Shown: one piece after another, positions 8,501 through 20,600 of the stretch
How positions within the stretch are numbered: position 1 is the stretch's first letter
Layout: each line of letters starts with the position of its first letter
Assembly: GCA_022041995.1 (NCBI GenBank)
Contig: CP074388.1
Coordinates: 1-64,000 of the forward strand
DNA length: 64,000 bases
Direction: 5' to 3'
From: Cupriavidus necator
GTDB lineage: Bacteria; Pseudomonadota; Gammaproteobacteria; Burkholderiales; Burkholderiaceae
Notes under the pieces: generated by a model
What the model was told of the DNA's origin: nothing
Database searches by the model: none
What the model saw: the letters and a program-made list of their open reading frames with translations, nothing else
Made by a program: the position numbers and the translations under genes

Positions 8501-11500
8501 GTGTCATGACGCTGTGTCAAGAAGGACGGCTGCGCGAAGAACCGCTGGAAAGTGTAGGCACCCTGTGCATGGGGCTGCTGCCGCTGGCGCGCAGCCCGCA
8601 GTTGCAGCGCCACCGGGTGCGCGCCCTGCAGACGTTCGACGCGCTGAAGCCAGTCGTAGAACACAAGATCGACGCGTATCTGCGCCAAGCCCGGGGGGGC
8701 AGGCGCCGTGCCGGGCTGCGCCTGAAGGACGGCGACGAAGCATGCGGCACGCGCTGTCCGGCCCTGTCACTGTATCAGGTGCTCAAGGCATACACCGTGG
8801 TGGCCCACCAGTGGAAGCCGCGCTACATCAGCGGCGGGCGTGAGTCGGTGAAGACGCACCAGGAGACTCTGAAGCAGTGGGTGCGACAGACGCTGGACAG
8901 GACGCGCCCGCTCATCGAGACGGATCTGCAGGAAAAGAGCTGGAACTTGATTGCGCAGATCGAGGCGGATGATGCGATCCTGGACGCGCTGGATCTGCGG
9001 CTGGCCAGCGCGGCGCATCTGGAGGCCCTCACGACGCGTTACCCTCCTCGCCGGTTCGATCTGGCAGCGCGCCACGAGAGCCTGCGCACAGCGGTGGGAA
9101 ACGTCGTACCACCCGAACCGAGTGGGGGCGACACCACGCATGTCACGGTCGACTTGCGGGGACGGGAGCTGGAGCCCGCCGCGTCGTCCGACGGGGCGGA
9201 GCCTGCGTATTCGTTTTATTCACGCCTGACCGGTCAGCCGCTGGTCGAGGTGCGGCTGCCTGGGGAGTTAAGCGCCTTCATGCTCGCGCGCACGTTCCAG
9301 TACAAAGACGAGCCTTGGCGCTTCGACATGTTTGGCGGCAGCCGCCTGACACGGGGGCGGCGGAAGTCAGCCCGGGACATCGCCGCCGGCCGCAGCGCGT
9401 CTGCTTCGGTGCTGCCGGCAGTGCGGTATGCCGACAGTGCCCCAGGCAGCGCCTTCATGGAACTGGCGCAGAAGCTGGCGCCGCAGCGCGAGGACTGGTC
9501 GCGCATGCAACGCGCGCTCATGGAGATGGTGCCACCTGACCATGTGGTGGAGGGCACGTTGCGGCTGGGCTGGTTTGAGGACGTGCCCGGGCCGCAGCAC
9601 CCCTTCAGGCTTCAAGGGCCACACCACGAGCGCATCGCGCTCTGTCCAAATGACGGCTGCGGGTTTCTGAGATGGGACGTGGCGATGCGCATTCCGGTGG
9701 TGCGCGAACATATCGAGGCATGGGAGGCAGTCAGGGAGGCACGGGGCGACGAGGCACAGCAAAAGCTGGTGGATGGGCAGCAGCCGGGATTTAACACGCT
9801 GCCACCGCAGGCCCTGATGCATTTCCCGCGGGATGAGGCGGCGCTTGACGAAGCGCGCGAGGTGATGCAGCGCAGGCTGAACGGGGTGGACCGGCACGCA
9901 TCGCAGGCGGTGGACTGCCTGACGCTGTACCAACTGGCCGTCAGCGGCGGCTACCAGGGGCGGCGCATCCGCGCGGTCCCCTCGGCTGACGACAGGCTGT
10001 ATCTGCCGACGATTCCGCTGCCGGGCTTTGCGCAGTTGCAGGGCGATGTGCTGGTGGGCAAACCGCCGTACGATAAGGAGAACCTGTTGCCCATTGCGGC
10101 CGCGCAGGTCGTTACGCCCGATCAGGAGGACGTGACGGCCCAGTTTCTGGACCAGTGCTTCGCCATCCAGTACAGCTATACGGGATTCGATGAGGATTCG
10201 GGCACGGGCGCCGACATGTTGCACAGCAAGGGCATGCTGATCATCCCGCCGCCGGGCTACTGGTCGCCGGATCCGGACCACCAGGGGCTGCATCTGGCCT
10301 GTTCGCGGGAGGACCTGAAGACGCTGTCGCGCTGGAAGAGCCGGCGCGAGCGCGACACGCTGCCGCAGCAGATGTTCAGCACGGGCAGCCTGCGGGTCAA
10401 GGACGTGCTGCTGCCTGGGCGGCTTGGGGCAATCCCGATTGCGGAGCTGCGCAAGCGGAGCATGGACACGGACGGGGACGATGCGTTCGTCTATGCGGGC
10501 TATCCGGCTCTCGTGGGCCACATCGGTCGCGTCATGCAGTCGCGCCAGGCGCGACGGGGCGAGGAGCGCTCGTTCAAGCCGCCCAAGACTGCGCATCCGG
10601 CCATCGATGAACGGGGCCGCTACCAGGCGGGACGGGCGCGCGAAATTATGGCCGAGCAGCGGGGGGGCGCGTTGCTGGGTAAAGCCGCCACGCTCGCCAT
10701 GCGCTTTCTCGCGCAGCCCGATGAGCTGCGCGAGGCCATGGCGCGAAACATGATGTTCGGCACCTACGACGGCGTGGCGCGTGATTTGCGCAACGGACTG
10801 CGCAGGCGGCTGCAGGGGGACAAGGATGCACCAGCGCTGCAGCAGTTGCAGGTGCAGGCGCATGAGGCGATTGACCGAGCCCATGAGCCGCAAGCGTGCG
10901 AGGCGGCGAAACTGCTGTATGAGCTGTGTATGCAGCTGGGCAGGGACAGCGTCCAGGCACCGCAGCTTCCGTCCGCGCTGGCGCAGGGGTTCCCCGCACT
11001 TGCGAGCGCCTATGAGCAGGCAGACGACACGGCCGGGCGTGTGCACGCGGTGCTGGACAACTACCCGGTGTGCCGTCTGTCGCGTACGGCGTTCCCCGAG
11101 GGGCAGCCGGGGCTGGTGCCGGGCGAGCCGGAGCTGTCCATGCGCAACCTGTTTACGATAGCCATAAAGGTGGGCACCGACGCGCTGAAGTCGGACACGG
11201 GCACCGATCTCTTTACAAGCGTGATCGAGAGTTGCGAAATGGCTGAACGCCGGTATCCCGACCGTCTGCGTCGGGTACCGTACAGCAAGCCGACGTTGGC
11301 GGAAATACGGCACGGGCGCTTCGATCCACAGTGGGCAGACGCTGCGCTGCGGCAGATGCCAACGATGGCAGCGGGTGTCATGCAGGACGCCGTCCGGGCG
11401 CTGCAGCAGGCGGAGCTGCTCAGCGTACCGGCTACGCCGGCCGAACGGGCGCAGGAGGTTTCCCGGGAGGCGCTTGAGCAAGAGGCGCTGGCGCTCAATG

Positions 11501-13461
11501 AACGCGCCCGTTTGGCCGAGCCGGGGATCACGATGAGGCTGCAGGACATCGTGAACGGGTGCAGTGAGCCCGGACACGCGCGGGCGGGTCTGGCGGGCGA
11601 ACAGAAGAACAGGCTGAAGTCGCCGCGCTCGCTGCAGGACAAGCTGGCCCGGCTGATTGGTGGAGTGCCGCCCCGGACCCTGGCCCAGGCCAGCGCGCTG
11701 GTCAACGATGCGCTGCGCTACAGTGTGGTGCTGCCCGCGGATACGTTTATGGGGGACTATCGCCAGATCATGGCGCAGCTCGCGAAGGCGCATACTCTGA
11801 TCCGGCGCACGAATCACTTCCTGCGGGGCCGCAGCCCTTTCCAGGCGGTGAGCGTCACGCTGAAGGAGCCAAACGGCATCGCATGGGAAATCCAGTTTCA
11901 TACAGAGCAAACGTTCAGATGCAAGGAGAAGTACCACGACCTGTACAAGCAGGCGCAACGACGTGGATTCGATGGCGCCTCCGGCGACGAGATCTGGAAG
12001 TTGCTCGGGCCAGCGCGCGAGGCCTTCCGTGCATTACCCGTTCCTGCGGGGGTGGAAGATATCGTGGACTGGGAGCCGGAAACGGTATTGAAGGTGCAGC
12101 CGCGGCCCCAGGCGTCAGCCACGCCGCGCGTGCCTGCCCCCTTGCGCAACTGGCCCAGCAGATCAGAAGCCAGGCTGAACGTCTCGAGGGTGCGGTCTGG
12201 CCTGTGCTGCAGCAGGCGCTGGAGCACCACGGCGCGAAGTTGCGCGCGGACATGGACGGTGGCGGCTGGCGCAGGTTTATCTTTAAGAAGAAGAAAAGCA
12301 TTGAAGAGAAGCTTGCCCGGATACAGCGCGAGCAGGGCCTGCAAACACCGCAGGAGGCCGCCAGGCGGGTACGCGATGGTCTGCGCTATGAGGTGATCCT
12401 CGGTGCAGAGAGATTTGCCATGGACGCCCGGAGGATCCTGACCAGTCTGCAAAGGGCCGGCATGACGGTCATGCGCGTGAACAACAGCTTTACCCGGGAG
12501 GGCACCGGCTATGCTGGCCTGAATGTGAACGTGCGCACCCGCGTTGAGGGCGAAGACGCCGACTGGGAAATCCAGTTCCACACCCGTGATAGCCTGAAGG
12601 CCAAGGAGAAGGGTCACCGGACCTACGAAAGGCTGCGCCAACTGTCGCCTGATGCGGTGCCGCGCGGGACGCTGGAGGAGGACCTGCGCGACGCGGCAGC
12701 CCGCGTGGCGCCCCCGCAGGGCATCGAGATGATCCTGTCCTTCGATCTCTATGCGGAACCATCCATTGCCGACGAGAGGCCTGGCGGCCCGATGAACCAG
12801 CCGTATCGCGGCGCAGCCGCGGATCAAGCACGCAGCTCCGACCTGGACACCGGGCAACCCTACGGGCCGCACGGTGCCACGCGGAGCGCGCCTGCCGTGA
12901 CACACCCGGCCCCCGATCCTGGCCATGCTGTTCGCAGCAACTGGGGCCCCCGCCCCCCGCGCGCACCGGACGTGCTGAGCGGCCTGCACGACCCCCCTGG
13001 CGGGTGCCTCGCCGGCTCAGGTGCCCGTTCCCCCATCCTTGGGCGAATTCAATTCGGGGCCCCTGCTCATCAGTCTTGAACAGTTTCTGGCGCAATCAAA
13101 CGCTGAGATGGGGATCGCCAGCGGGCTGCAGAATAATTGCCTGCTAGACACAGCTCTTCAGCTCAGCCGCAACCTAAGGCGAGAGCCTGCGATGGCAACG
13201 GAGCAGACGAGCGAACTCCAGGCGCAGGCGCAGTGGTTGCGGGGCGAGCTATTTCGTGGGGGCCTGGCCGATAGGGATGGCGACATCGACATGTACGAGG
13301 CCGGGTGGGGGCTCGCGCGCAGCCTTGGCATACGCATCCAGGCCATTGCGGTCAATGCGAGCGGGCAGCTCACAGTGCATCCGGTTGTTGGTCAGCAAGG
13401 CCGGCTTGTGCATATCCTTCATACACCCGGCCACTTTCAGCCATTGTGGCCGCGCCGCTAG
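5581..13461 (+). pseudogene. ripS: RipS-family SKWP-repeat type III effector, copy B, six single-base deletions
   Basis: Collinear with the intact copy C. Start ATG 5581 with GGAGAAGGGG seven bases upstream; stop TAG 13459-13461. Frame is lost six times, each by one missing base compared with copy C: about 6775, 7333, 8143, 12139 (C-run), 12955 (C-run) and 12997 (C-run). The readable blocks are 5581-6837, 6612-7379, 7349-8359, 8155-12396, 11883-13079 and 13021-13461 in successive frames. The SKWP array here also has ten units but a different order from copy C and one extra 45-codon unit, which accounts for the +9 bases after correcting the deletions. Either this copy is decaying under relaxed selection or the deletions are homopolymer sequencing errors. 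Confidence 0.9.
6720..8200 (+). repeat. SKWP repeat array of ripS copy B
   Basis: Ten SKWP units of 42 or 45 codons (consensus V-x-NALNALSKWPD-x-x-x-A then A-x-x-LA-x-R), after two weaker SKxx units. Variants in order: DEADAR, ASHRAS, DADEAS, DQAKAR, DADEAS, DKEEAR, DADEAS, DKEEAR, DADEAR, DADEAS. The DKEEAR variant is absent from copy C. Such helical repeats probably form an ARM/HEAT-like solenoid. Confidence 0.9.
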
Positions 13462-14543
13462 TGCAATGTTCCATTCTGTTTGGAACTTAAGCGGCGGTTG
13501 GCACGAATGACCTTCTGTAGGATGTCGCGAGCGCTCTTGGTCCAGATGAACGGCTTGGGGTTGGTGTTGTGGTGAGCGATGTACTCGTTGATGGCGTCGA
13601 CCAGTTCCGGCACGCTGGTGAATACGCCGCGGCGAAGTCGCTCGGTTGTGATGTCACGAAAGAACCGCTCGACCATGTTCAGCCATGATGCGGAGGTGGG
13701 CGTGAAGTGCATGTTGAATCGCGGATGCTTGGCCAGCCAGTCCTGCACCGCAGGATGCTTGTGGGTGGCGTAGTTGTCTGCGATCAGATGCAGCGTTTTG
13801 TCCTTGGGCGTCTCGCGGTCGATCTTGCGCAGGAACTTCAGCCACTCGGTATGGCGGTGGCGCTGCTGGCACTGGGCGATGACCTGGCCATCGAGCACGT
13901 TGAGCGCGGCAAACAGCGTGGTCGTGCCGTTGCGCTTGTAGTCGTGCGTCATGGTGGCCGCACGCCCCTTCTTCAACGGCAAGCCGGGCTGCGTGCGATC
14001 CAGCGCCTGCACCTGGCTCTTCTCATCGCAGCACAGCACCAGCGCGTGCTCGGGTGGCGACATGTAGAGACCGACGATGTCTTCGAGCTTCTCGACGAAC
14101 TTCGGATCGCGCGACACCTTGAAGCCGCGCACGATGTGCGGCTTCAACCCGTGGGCGTGCCAATGGCGCATGACGGTGCTGGCGCTCACGCCCAATTCGG
14201 CGGCCATCTTGCGCGTGCTCCAGTGCGTGGCCGCAACGGGCTTGGTTTGAGTGGTCAGCTCCACCAGCCGCGCCGTGTCCACCTTCACCGGCGGCGCACC
14301 GCGCGGCAAGTCGCGTTCGATACCGGCCAGCCCCGATTGCGCATACCGCTCACGCCAACGCGAGACCTGCACGCGTCCGACTCCCAACTGCTCGGCGATG
14401 TCCTTGTTCTGCATTCCGTTGGCGGCCAGCAGCACAATGCGCGCGCGCTGCGCCAGCCTCACGCTCGTGAGCTTCGACCGAACCAGCCTCGTCAAATTGG
14501 TTCGCTCCTCGTCGGTCAACATGATCTCGGGGGCAACTCGCAC
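13458..14543 (-). CDS. IS630-family transposase
   Basis: 361 residues, intact. The N-terminal helix-turn-helix region (QRARIVLLAANGMQNKDIAE) is followed by a DDE domain: CCDEKSQVQALDRTQPGLPLKKG, split here as CCDEKSQVQ and LDRTQPGLP, then LIADNYATHKHP and FTPTSASWLNMVERFF, the last with the catalytic Glu. Its TAG stop codon uses the flanking target TA (13458-13460), so the element borrows its stop from the insertion site. Catalyses cut-and-paste at TA targets. The start at 14543 gives an MRVAPEIMLTDEER N-terminus; MLTDEER further in is an alternative. Confidence 0.9.
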   Translation of the reverse strand: MRVAPEIMLTDEERTNLTRLVRSKLTSVRLAQRARIVLLAANGMQNKDIAEQLGVGRVQVSRWRERYAQSGLAGIERDLPRGAPPVKVDTARLVELTTQTKPVAATHWSTRKMAAELGVSASTVMRHWHAHGLKPHIVRGFKVSRDPKFVEKLEDIVGLYMSPPEHALVLCCDEKSQVQALDRTQPGLPLKKGRAATMTHDYKRNGTTTLFAALNVLDGQVIAQCQQRHRHTEWLKFLRKIDRETPKDKTLHLIADNYATHKHPAVQDWLAKHPRFNMHFTPTSASWLNMVERFFRDITTERLRRGVFTSVPELVDAINEYIAHHNTNPKPFIWTKSARDILQKVIRANRRLSSKQNGTLH

Positions 14544-14625
14544 TCACTCTCTCCACGCTGTGTCGCAGTGTGGGCATTGGAGACGCCGAATTCATATAAG
14601 TTCAATCAAGAACAGAACGCTACAC
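13461..14625 (-). mobile_element. IS630-family element at the tail-to-tail junction of two ripS copies
   Basis: Ends read TGCAATGTTCCATTC (left) and, inverted, TGTAGCGTTCTGTTC (right). It sits between two TA dinucleotides at 13459-13460 and 14626-14627, the expected IS630/Tc1-mariner target duplication. Those TAs belong to CTAG, which forms the stop codon of both flanking ripS genes. About 1.16 kb. Confidence 0.85.
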
Positions 14626-17600
14626 TAGCGGCGCGGCCACAATGGCTGAAAGTGGCCGGGTGTATGAAGGATATGCACAAGTCGGCCTTGCTGACCAACG
14701 ACCGGATGCACTGTGAGCTGCCCGCTCGCATTGACCGCAATGGCCTGGATGCGTATGCCAAGGCTGCGCGCGAGCCCCCACCCGGCCTCGTACATGTCGA
14801 TGTCGCCATCCCTATCGGCCAGGCCCCTACGAAATAGCTCGCCCCGCAACCACTGCGCCTGCGCCTGGAGTTCGCTCGTCTGCTCCGTTGCCATCGCAGG
14901 CTCTCGCCTTAGGTTGCGGCTGAGCTGAAGAGCTGTGTCTAGCAGGCAATTATTCTGCAGCCCGCTGGCGATCCCCATCTCAGCGTTTGATTGCGCCAGA
15001 AACTGTTCAAGACTGATGAGCAGGGGCCCCGAATTGAATTCGCCCAAGGATGGGGGAACGGGCACCTGAGCCGGCGAGGCACCCGCCAGGGGGGGTCGTG
15101 CAGGCCGCTCAGCACGTCCGGTGCGCGCGGGGGGGCGGGGGCCCCAGTTGCTGCGAACAGCATGGCCAGGATCGGGGGCCGGGTGTGTCACGGCAGGCGC
15201 GCTCCGCGTGGCACCGTGCGGCCCGTAGGGTTGCCCGGTGTCCAGGTCGGAGCTGCGTGCTTGATCCGCGGCTGCGCCGCGATACGGCTGGTTCATCGGG
15301 CCGCCAGGCCTCTCGTCGGCAATGGATGGTTCCGCATAGAGATCGAAGGACAGGATCATCTCGATGCCCTGCGGGGGCGCCACGCGGGCTGCCGCGTCGC
15401 GCAGGTCCTGCTCCAGCGTCCCGCGCGGCACCGCATCAGGCGACAGTTGGCGCAGCCTTTCGTAGGTCCGGTGACCCTTCTCCTTGGCCTTCAGGCTATC
15501 ACGGGTGTGGAACTGGATTTCCCAGTCGGCGTCTTCGCCCTCAACGCGGGTGCGCACGTTCACATTCAGGCCAGCATAGCCGGTGCCCTCCCGGGTAAAG
15601 CTGTTGTTCACGCGCATGACCGTCATGCCGGCCCTTTGCAGACTGGTCAGGATCCTCCGGGCGTCCATGGCAAATCTCTCTGCACCGAGGATCACCTCAT
15701 AGCGCAGACCATCGCGTACCCGCCTGGCGGCCTCCTGCGGTGTTTGCAGGCCCTGCTCGCGCTGTATCCGGGCAAGCTTCTCTTCAATGCTTTTCTTCTT
15801 CTTAAAGATAAACCTGCGCCAGCCGCCACCGTCCATGTCCGCGCGCAACTTCGCGCCGTGGTGCTCCAGCGCCTGCTGCAGCACAGGCCAGACCGCACCC
15901 TCGAGACGTTCAGCCTGGCTTCTGATCTGCTGGGCCAGTTGCGCAAGGGGGGCAGGCACGCGCGGCGTGGCTGACGCCTGGGGCCGCGGCTGCACCTTCA
16001 ATACCGTTTCCGGCTCCCAGTCCACGATATCTTCCACCCCCGCAGGAACGGGTAATGCACGGAAGGCCTCGCGCGCTGGCCCGAGCAACTTCCAGATCTC
16101 GTCGCCGGAGGCGCCATCGAATCCACGTCGTTGCGCCTGCTTGTACAGGTCGTGGTACTTCTCCTTGCATCTGAACGTTTGCTCTGTATGAAACTGGATT
16201 TCCCATGCGATGCCGTTTGGCTCCTTCAGCGTGACGCTCACCGCCTGGAAAGGGCTGCGGCCCCGCAGGAAGTGATTCGTGCGCCGGATCAGTGTATGCG
16301 CCTTCGCGAGCTGCGCCATGATCTGGCGATAGTCCCCCATAAACGTATCCGCGGGCAGCACCACACTGTAGCGCAGCGCATCGTTGACCAGCGCGCTGGC
16401 CTGGGCCAGGGTCCGGGGCGGCACTCCACCAATCAGCCGGGCCAGCTTGTCCTGCAGCGAGCGCGGCGACTTCAGCCTGTTCTTCTGTTCGCCCGCCAGA
16501 CCCGCCCGCGCGTGTCCGGGCTCACTGCACCCGTTCACGATGTCCTGCAGCCTCATCGTGATCCCCGGCTCGGCCAAACGGGCCCGTTCATTGAGCGCCA
16601 GCGCCTCTTGCTCAAGCGCCTCCCGGGAAACCTCCTGCGCCCGTTCGGCCGGCGTAGCCGGTACGCTGAGCAGCTCCGCCTGCTGCAGCGCCCGGACGGC
16701 GTCCTGCATGACACCCGCTGCCATCGTTGGCATCTGCCGCAGCGCAGCGTCTGCCCACTGTGGATCGAAGCGCCCGTGCCGTATTTCCGCCAACGTCGGC
16801 TTGCTGTACGGTACCCGACGCAGACGGTCGGGATACCGGCGTTCAGCCATTTCGCAACTCTCGATCACGCTTGTAAAGAGATCGGTGCCCGTGTCCGACT
16901 TCAGCGCGTCGGTGCCCACCTTTATGGCTATCGTAAACAGGTTGCGCATGGACAGCTCCGGCTCGCCCGGCACCAGCCCCGGCTGCCCCTCGGGGAACGC
17001 CGTACGCGACAGACGGCACACCGGGTAGTTGTCCAGCACCGCGTGCACACGCCCGGCCGTGTCGTCTGCCTGCTCATAGGCGCTCGCAAGTGCGGGGAAC
17101 CCCTGCGCCAGCGCGGACGGAAGCTGCGGTGCCTGGACGCTGTCCCTGCCCAGCTGCATACACAGCTCATACAGCAGTTTCGCCGCCTCGCACGCTTGCG
17201 GCTCATGGGCTCGGTCAATCGCCTCATGCGCCTGCACCTGCAACTGCTGCAGCGCTGGTGCATCCTTGTCCCCCTGCAGCCGCCTGCGCAGTCCGTTGCG
17301 CAAATCACGCGCCACGCCGTCGTAGGTGCCGAACATCATGTTTCGCGCCATGGCCTCGCGCAGCTCATCGGGCTGCGCGAGAAAGCGCATGGCGAGCGTG
17401 GCGGCTTTACCCAGCAACGCGCCCCCCCGCTGCTCGGCCATAATTTCGCGCGCCCGTCCCGCCTGGTAGCGGCCCCGTTCATCGATGGCCGGATGCGCAG
17501 TCTTGGGCGGCTTGAACGAGCGCTCCTCGCCCCGTCGCGCCTGGCGCGACTGCATGACGCGACCGATGTGGCCCACGAGAGCCGGATAGCCCGCATAGAC

Positions 17601-20600
17601 GAACGCATCGTCCCCGTCCGTGTCCATGCTCCGCTTGCGCAGCTCCGCAATCGGGATTGCCCCAAGCCGCCCAGGCAGCAGCACGTCCTTGACCCGCAGG
17701 CTGCCCGTGCTGAACATCTGCTGCGGCAGCGTGTCGCGCTCGCGCCGGCTCTTCCAGCGCGACAGCGTCTTCAGGTCCTCCCGCGAACAGGCCAGATGCA
17801 GCCCCTGGTGGTCCGGATCCGGCGACCAGTAGCCCGGCGGCGGGATGATCAGCATGCCCTTGCTGTGCAACATGTCGGCGCCCGTGCCCGAATCCTCATC
17901 GAATCCCGTATAGCTGTACTGGATGGCGAAGCACTGGTCCAGAAACTGGGCCGTCACGTCCTCCTGATCGGGCGTAACGACCTGCGCGGCCGCAATGGGC
18001 AACAGGTTCTCCTTATCGTACGGCGGTTTGCCCACCAGCACATCGCCCTGCAACTGCGCAAAGCCCGGCAGCGGAATCGTCGGCAGATACAGCCTGTCGT
18101 CAGCCGAGGGGACCGCGCGGATGCGCCGCCCCTGGTAGCCGCCGCTGACGGCCAGTTGGTACAGCGTCAGGCAGTCCACCGCCTGCGATGCGTGCCGGTC
18201 CACCCCGTTCAGCCTGCGCTGCATCACCTCGCGCGCTTCGTCAAGCGCCGCCTCATCCCGCGGGAAATGCATCAGGGCCTGCGGTGGCAGCGTGTTAAAT
18301 CCCGGCTGCTGCCCATCCACCAGCTTTTGCTGTGCCTCGTCGCCCCGTGCCTCCCTGACTGCCTCCCATGCCTCGATATGTTCGCGCACCACCGGAATGC
18401 GCATCGCCACGTCCCATCTCAGAAACCCGCAGCCGTCATTTGGACAGAGCGCGATGCGCTCGTGGTGTGGCCCTTGAAGCCTGAAGGGGTGCTGCGGCCC
18501 GGCCACGTCCTCAAACCAGCCCAGCCGCAACGTGCCCTCCACCACATGGTCAGGTGGCACCATCTCCATGAGCGCGCGTTGCATGCGCGACCAGTCCTCG
18601 CGCTGCGGCGCCAGCTTCTGCGCCAGTTCCATGAAGGCGCTGCCTGGGGCACTGTCGGCATACCGCACTGCCGGCAGCACCGAAGCAGACGCGCTGCGGC
18701 CGGCGGCGATGTCCCGGGCTGACTTCCGCCGCCCCCGTGTCAGGCGGCTGCCGCCAAACATGTCGAAGCGCCAAGGCTCGTCTTTGTACTGGAACGTGCG
18801 CGCGAGCATGAAGGCGCTTAACTCCCCAGGCAGCCGCACCTCGACCAGCGGCTGACCGGTCAGACGTGAATAAAACGAATACGCAGGCTCCGCCCCGTCG
18901 GACGACGCGGCGGGCTCCAGTTCCCGTCCCCGCAAGTCGACCGTGACATGCGTGGTGTCGCCCCCACTCGGTTCGGGTGGTACGACGTTTCCCACCGCTG
19001 TGCGCAGGCTCTCGTGGCGCGCTGCCAGATCGAACCGGCGAGGAGGGTAACGCGTCGTGAGGGCCTCCAGATGCGCCGCGCTGGCCAGCCGCAGATCCAG
19101 CGCGTCCAGGATCGCATCATCCGCCTCGATCTGCGCAATCAAGTTCCAGCTCTTTTCCTGCAGATCCGTCTCGATGAGCGGGCGCGTCCTGTCCAGCGTC
19201 TGTCGCACCCACTGCTTCAGAGTCTCCTGGTGCGTCTTCACCGACTCGCGTTCGCCGCTGATGTAGCGCGGCTTCCACTGGTGGGCCACCACGCTGTATG
19301 CCTTGAGCACCTGATACAGTGACAGGGCCGGACAGCGCGTACCGCATGCTTCGTCGCCCTCCTTCAGGTGCAGCCCGGCACGAGCGCCTGCCCCGCCCGG
19401 GGCTTGGCGCAGATACGCGTCGATCTTGTGTTCTACGACTGGCTTCAGCGCGTCGAACGTCTGCAGGGCGCGCACCCGGTAGCGCGGCAACTGCGGGCTG
19501 CGCGCCAGCGGCAGCAGCCCCATGCACAGGGTGCCCACACTCTCCAGCGGTTCTTCGCGCAGCCGTCCTTCTTGACACAGCGTCATGACACGCTCCAGCG
19601 CCGGCGTTGCGAGCAGCCGCAGCGCGTCGTGCATCCGCAGCTGGGCGAAAGCCTTGAGCAGCATACCCACGTGGCGGCCCTCGGCGCTGTCGAAGCGTTC
19701 CGGGTACAGCTCCAGGTGCACCGCTACCCCCATCAGTACATCGCGTGCGAGAACGGCGTTCCCGTCTTCGTCCCGGCCGAGCCGCGCCAGCGCGTTGGCA
19801 ATCTGGCCGGTCTGGCTGAATTCGAACGCGCTCCACTCGAGCGGAGCCCAGCCCAGGTGTGCCGCCAGACACCACGCCGCTTCATGCAGGCCGCTTTCTT
19901 GCGGCCATCGGGACAGTGCGTGGAGGGTGCTGGCCACGGCCTGCGCGTCCATCGACTGGCGCAGCCGCGCATCGCCCTCAGCCTCCGAGGTCAGACGATC
20001 GGCAAGCGCCAGCGCCGCGGCGCTGGCCTCGTCCGCGTCCGGCCACTTCGAGAGCGCGTTCAGGGCGTTGGCCACATGTTTCGCCTCCATCGACTGGCAC
20101 AGCTGGGGTTCCGAGCTAACGCGCTCGGCCAGCCGCAGCGCGGCGTCGCGGGCCTCGTCTTCGCCCGGCCACTTCGAGAGCGCATTGAGCGCGTTGGCCA
20201 CGGCCCGCGCCTCCATCGACTGGCACAGCTGGGGTTCCGAGCTAACGCGCTCGGCCAGCCGTAGCGCGGCGTCGCGGGCCTTGGCCTGGTCCGGCCACTT
20301 CGAGAGCGCATTGAGCGCGGTGGTCACCTCCCGCGCCTCCATCGACTCGCGCAGCCGCGCATCGCCCTCAGCCTCCGAGGTCAGACGATCGGCAAGCGCC
20401 AGCGCCGCGGCGCTGGCCTCGTCCGCGTCCGGCCACTTCGAGAGCGCGTTCAGGGCGTTGGCCACATGTTTCGCCTCCATCGACTGGCACAGCTGGGGTT
20501 CCGAGCTAACGCGCTCGGCCAGCCGCAGCGCGGCGTCGCGGGCCTCGTCTTCGCCCGGCCACTTCGAGAGCGCATTGAGCGCGGTGGCCACCTCCCGCGC

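Noticed and set aside
9367..11958. 863-codon antisense frame inside ripS copy B (and 16131-18722 inside copy C)
   Set aside because: Long open frame opposite high-GC coding sequence; Arg/His/Gln-rich without any domain. It is a shadow of ripS.
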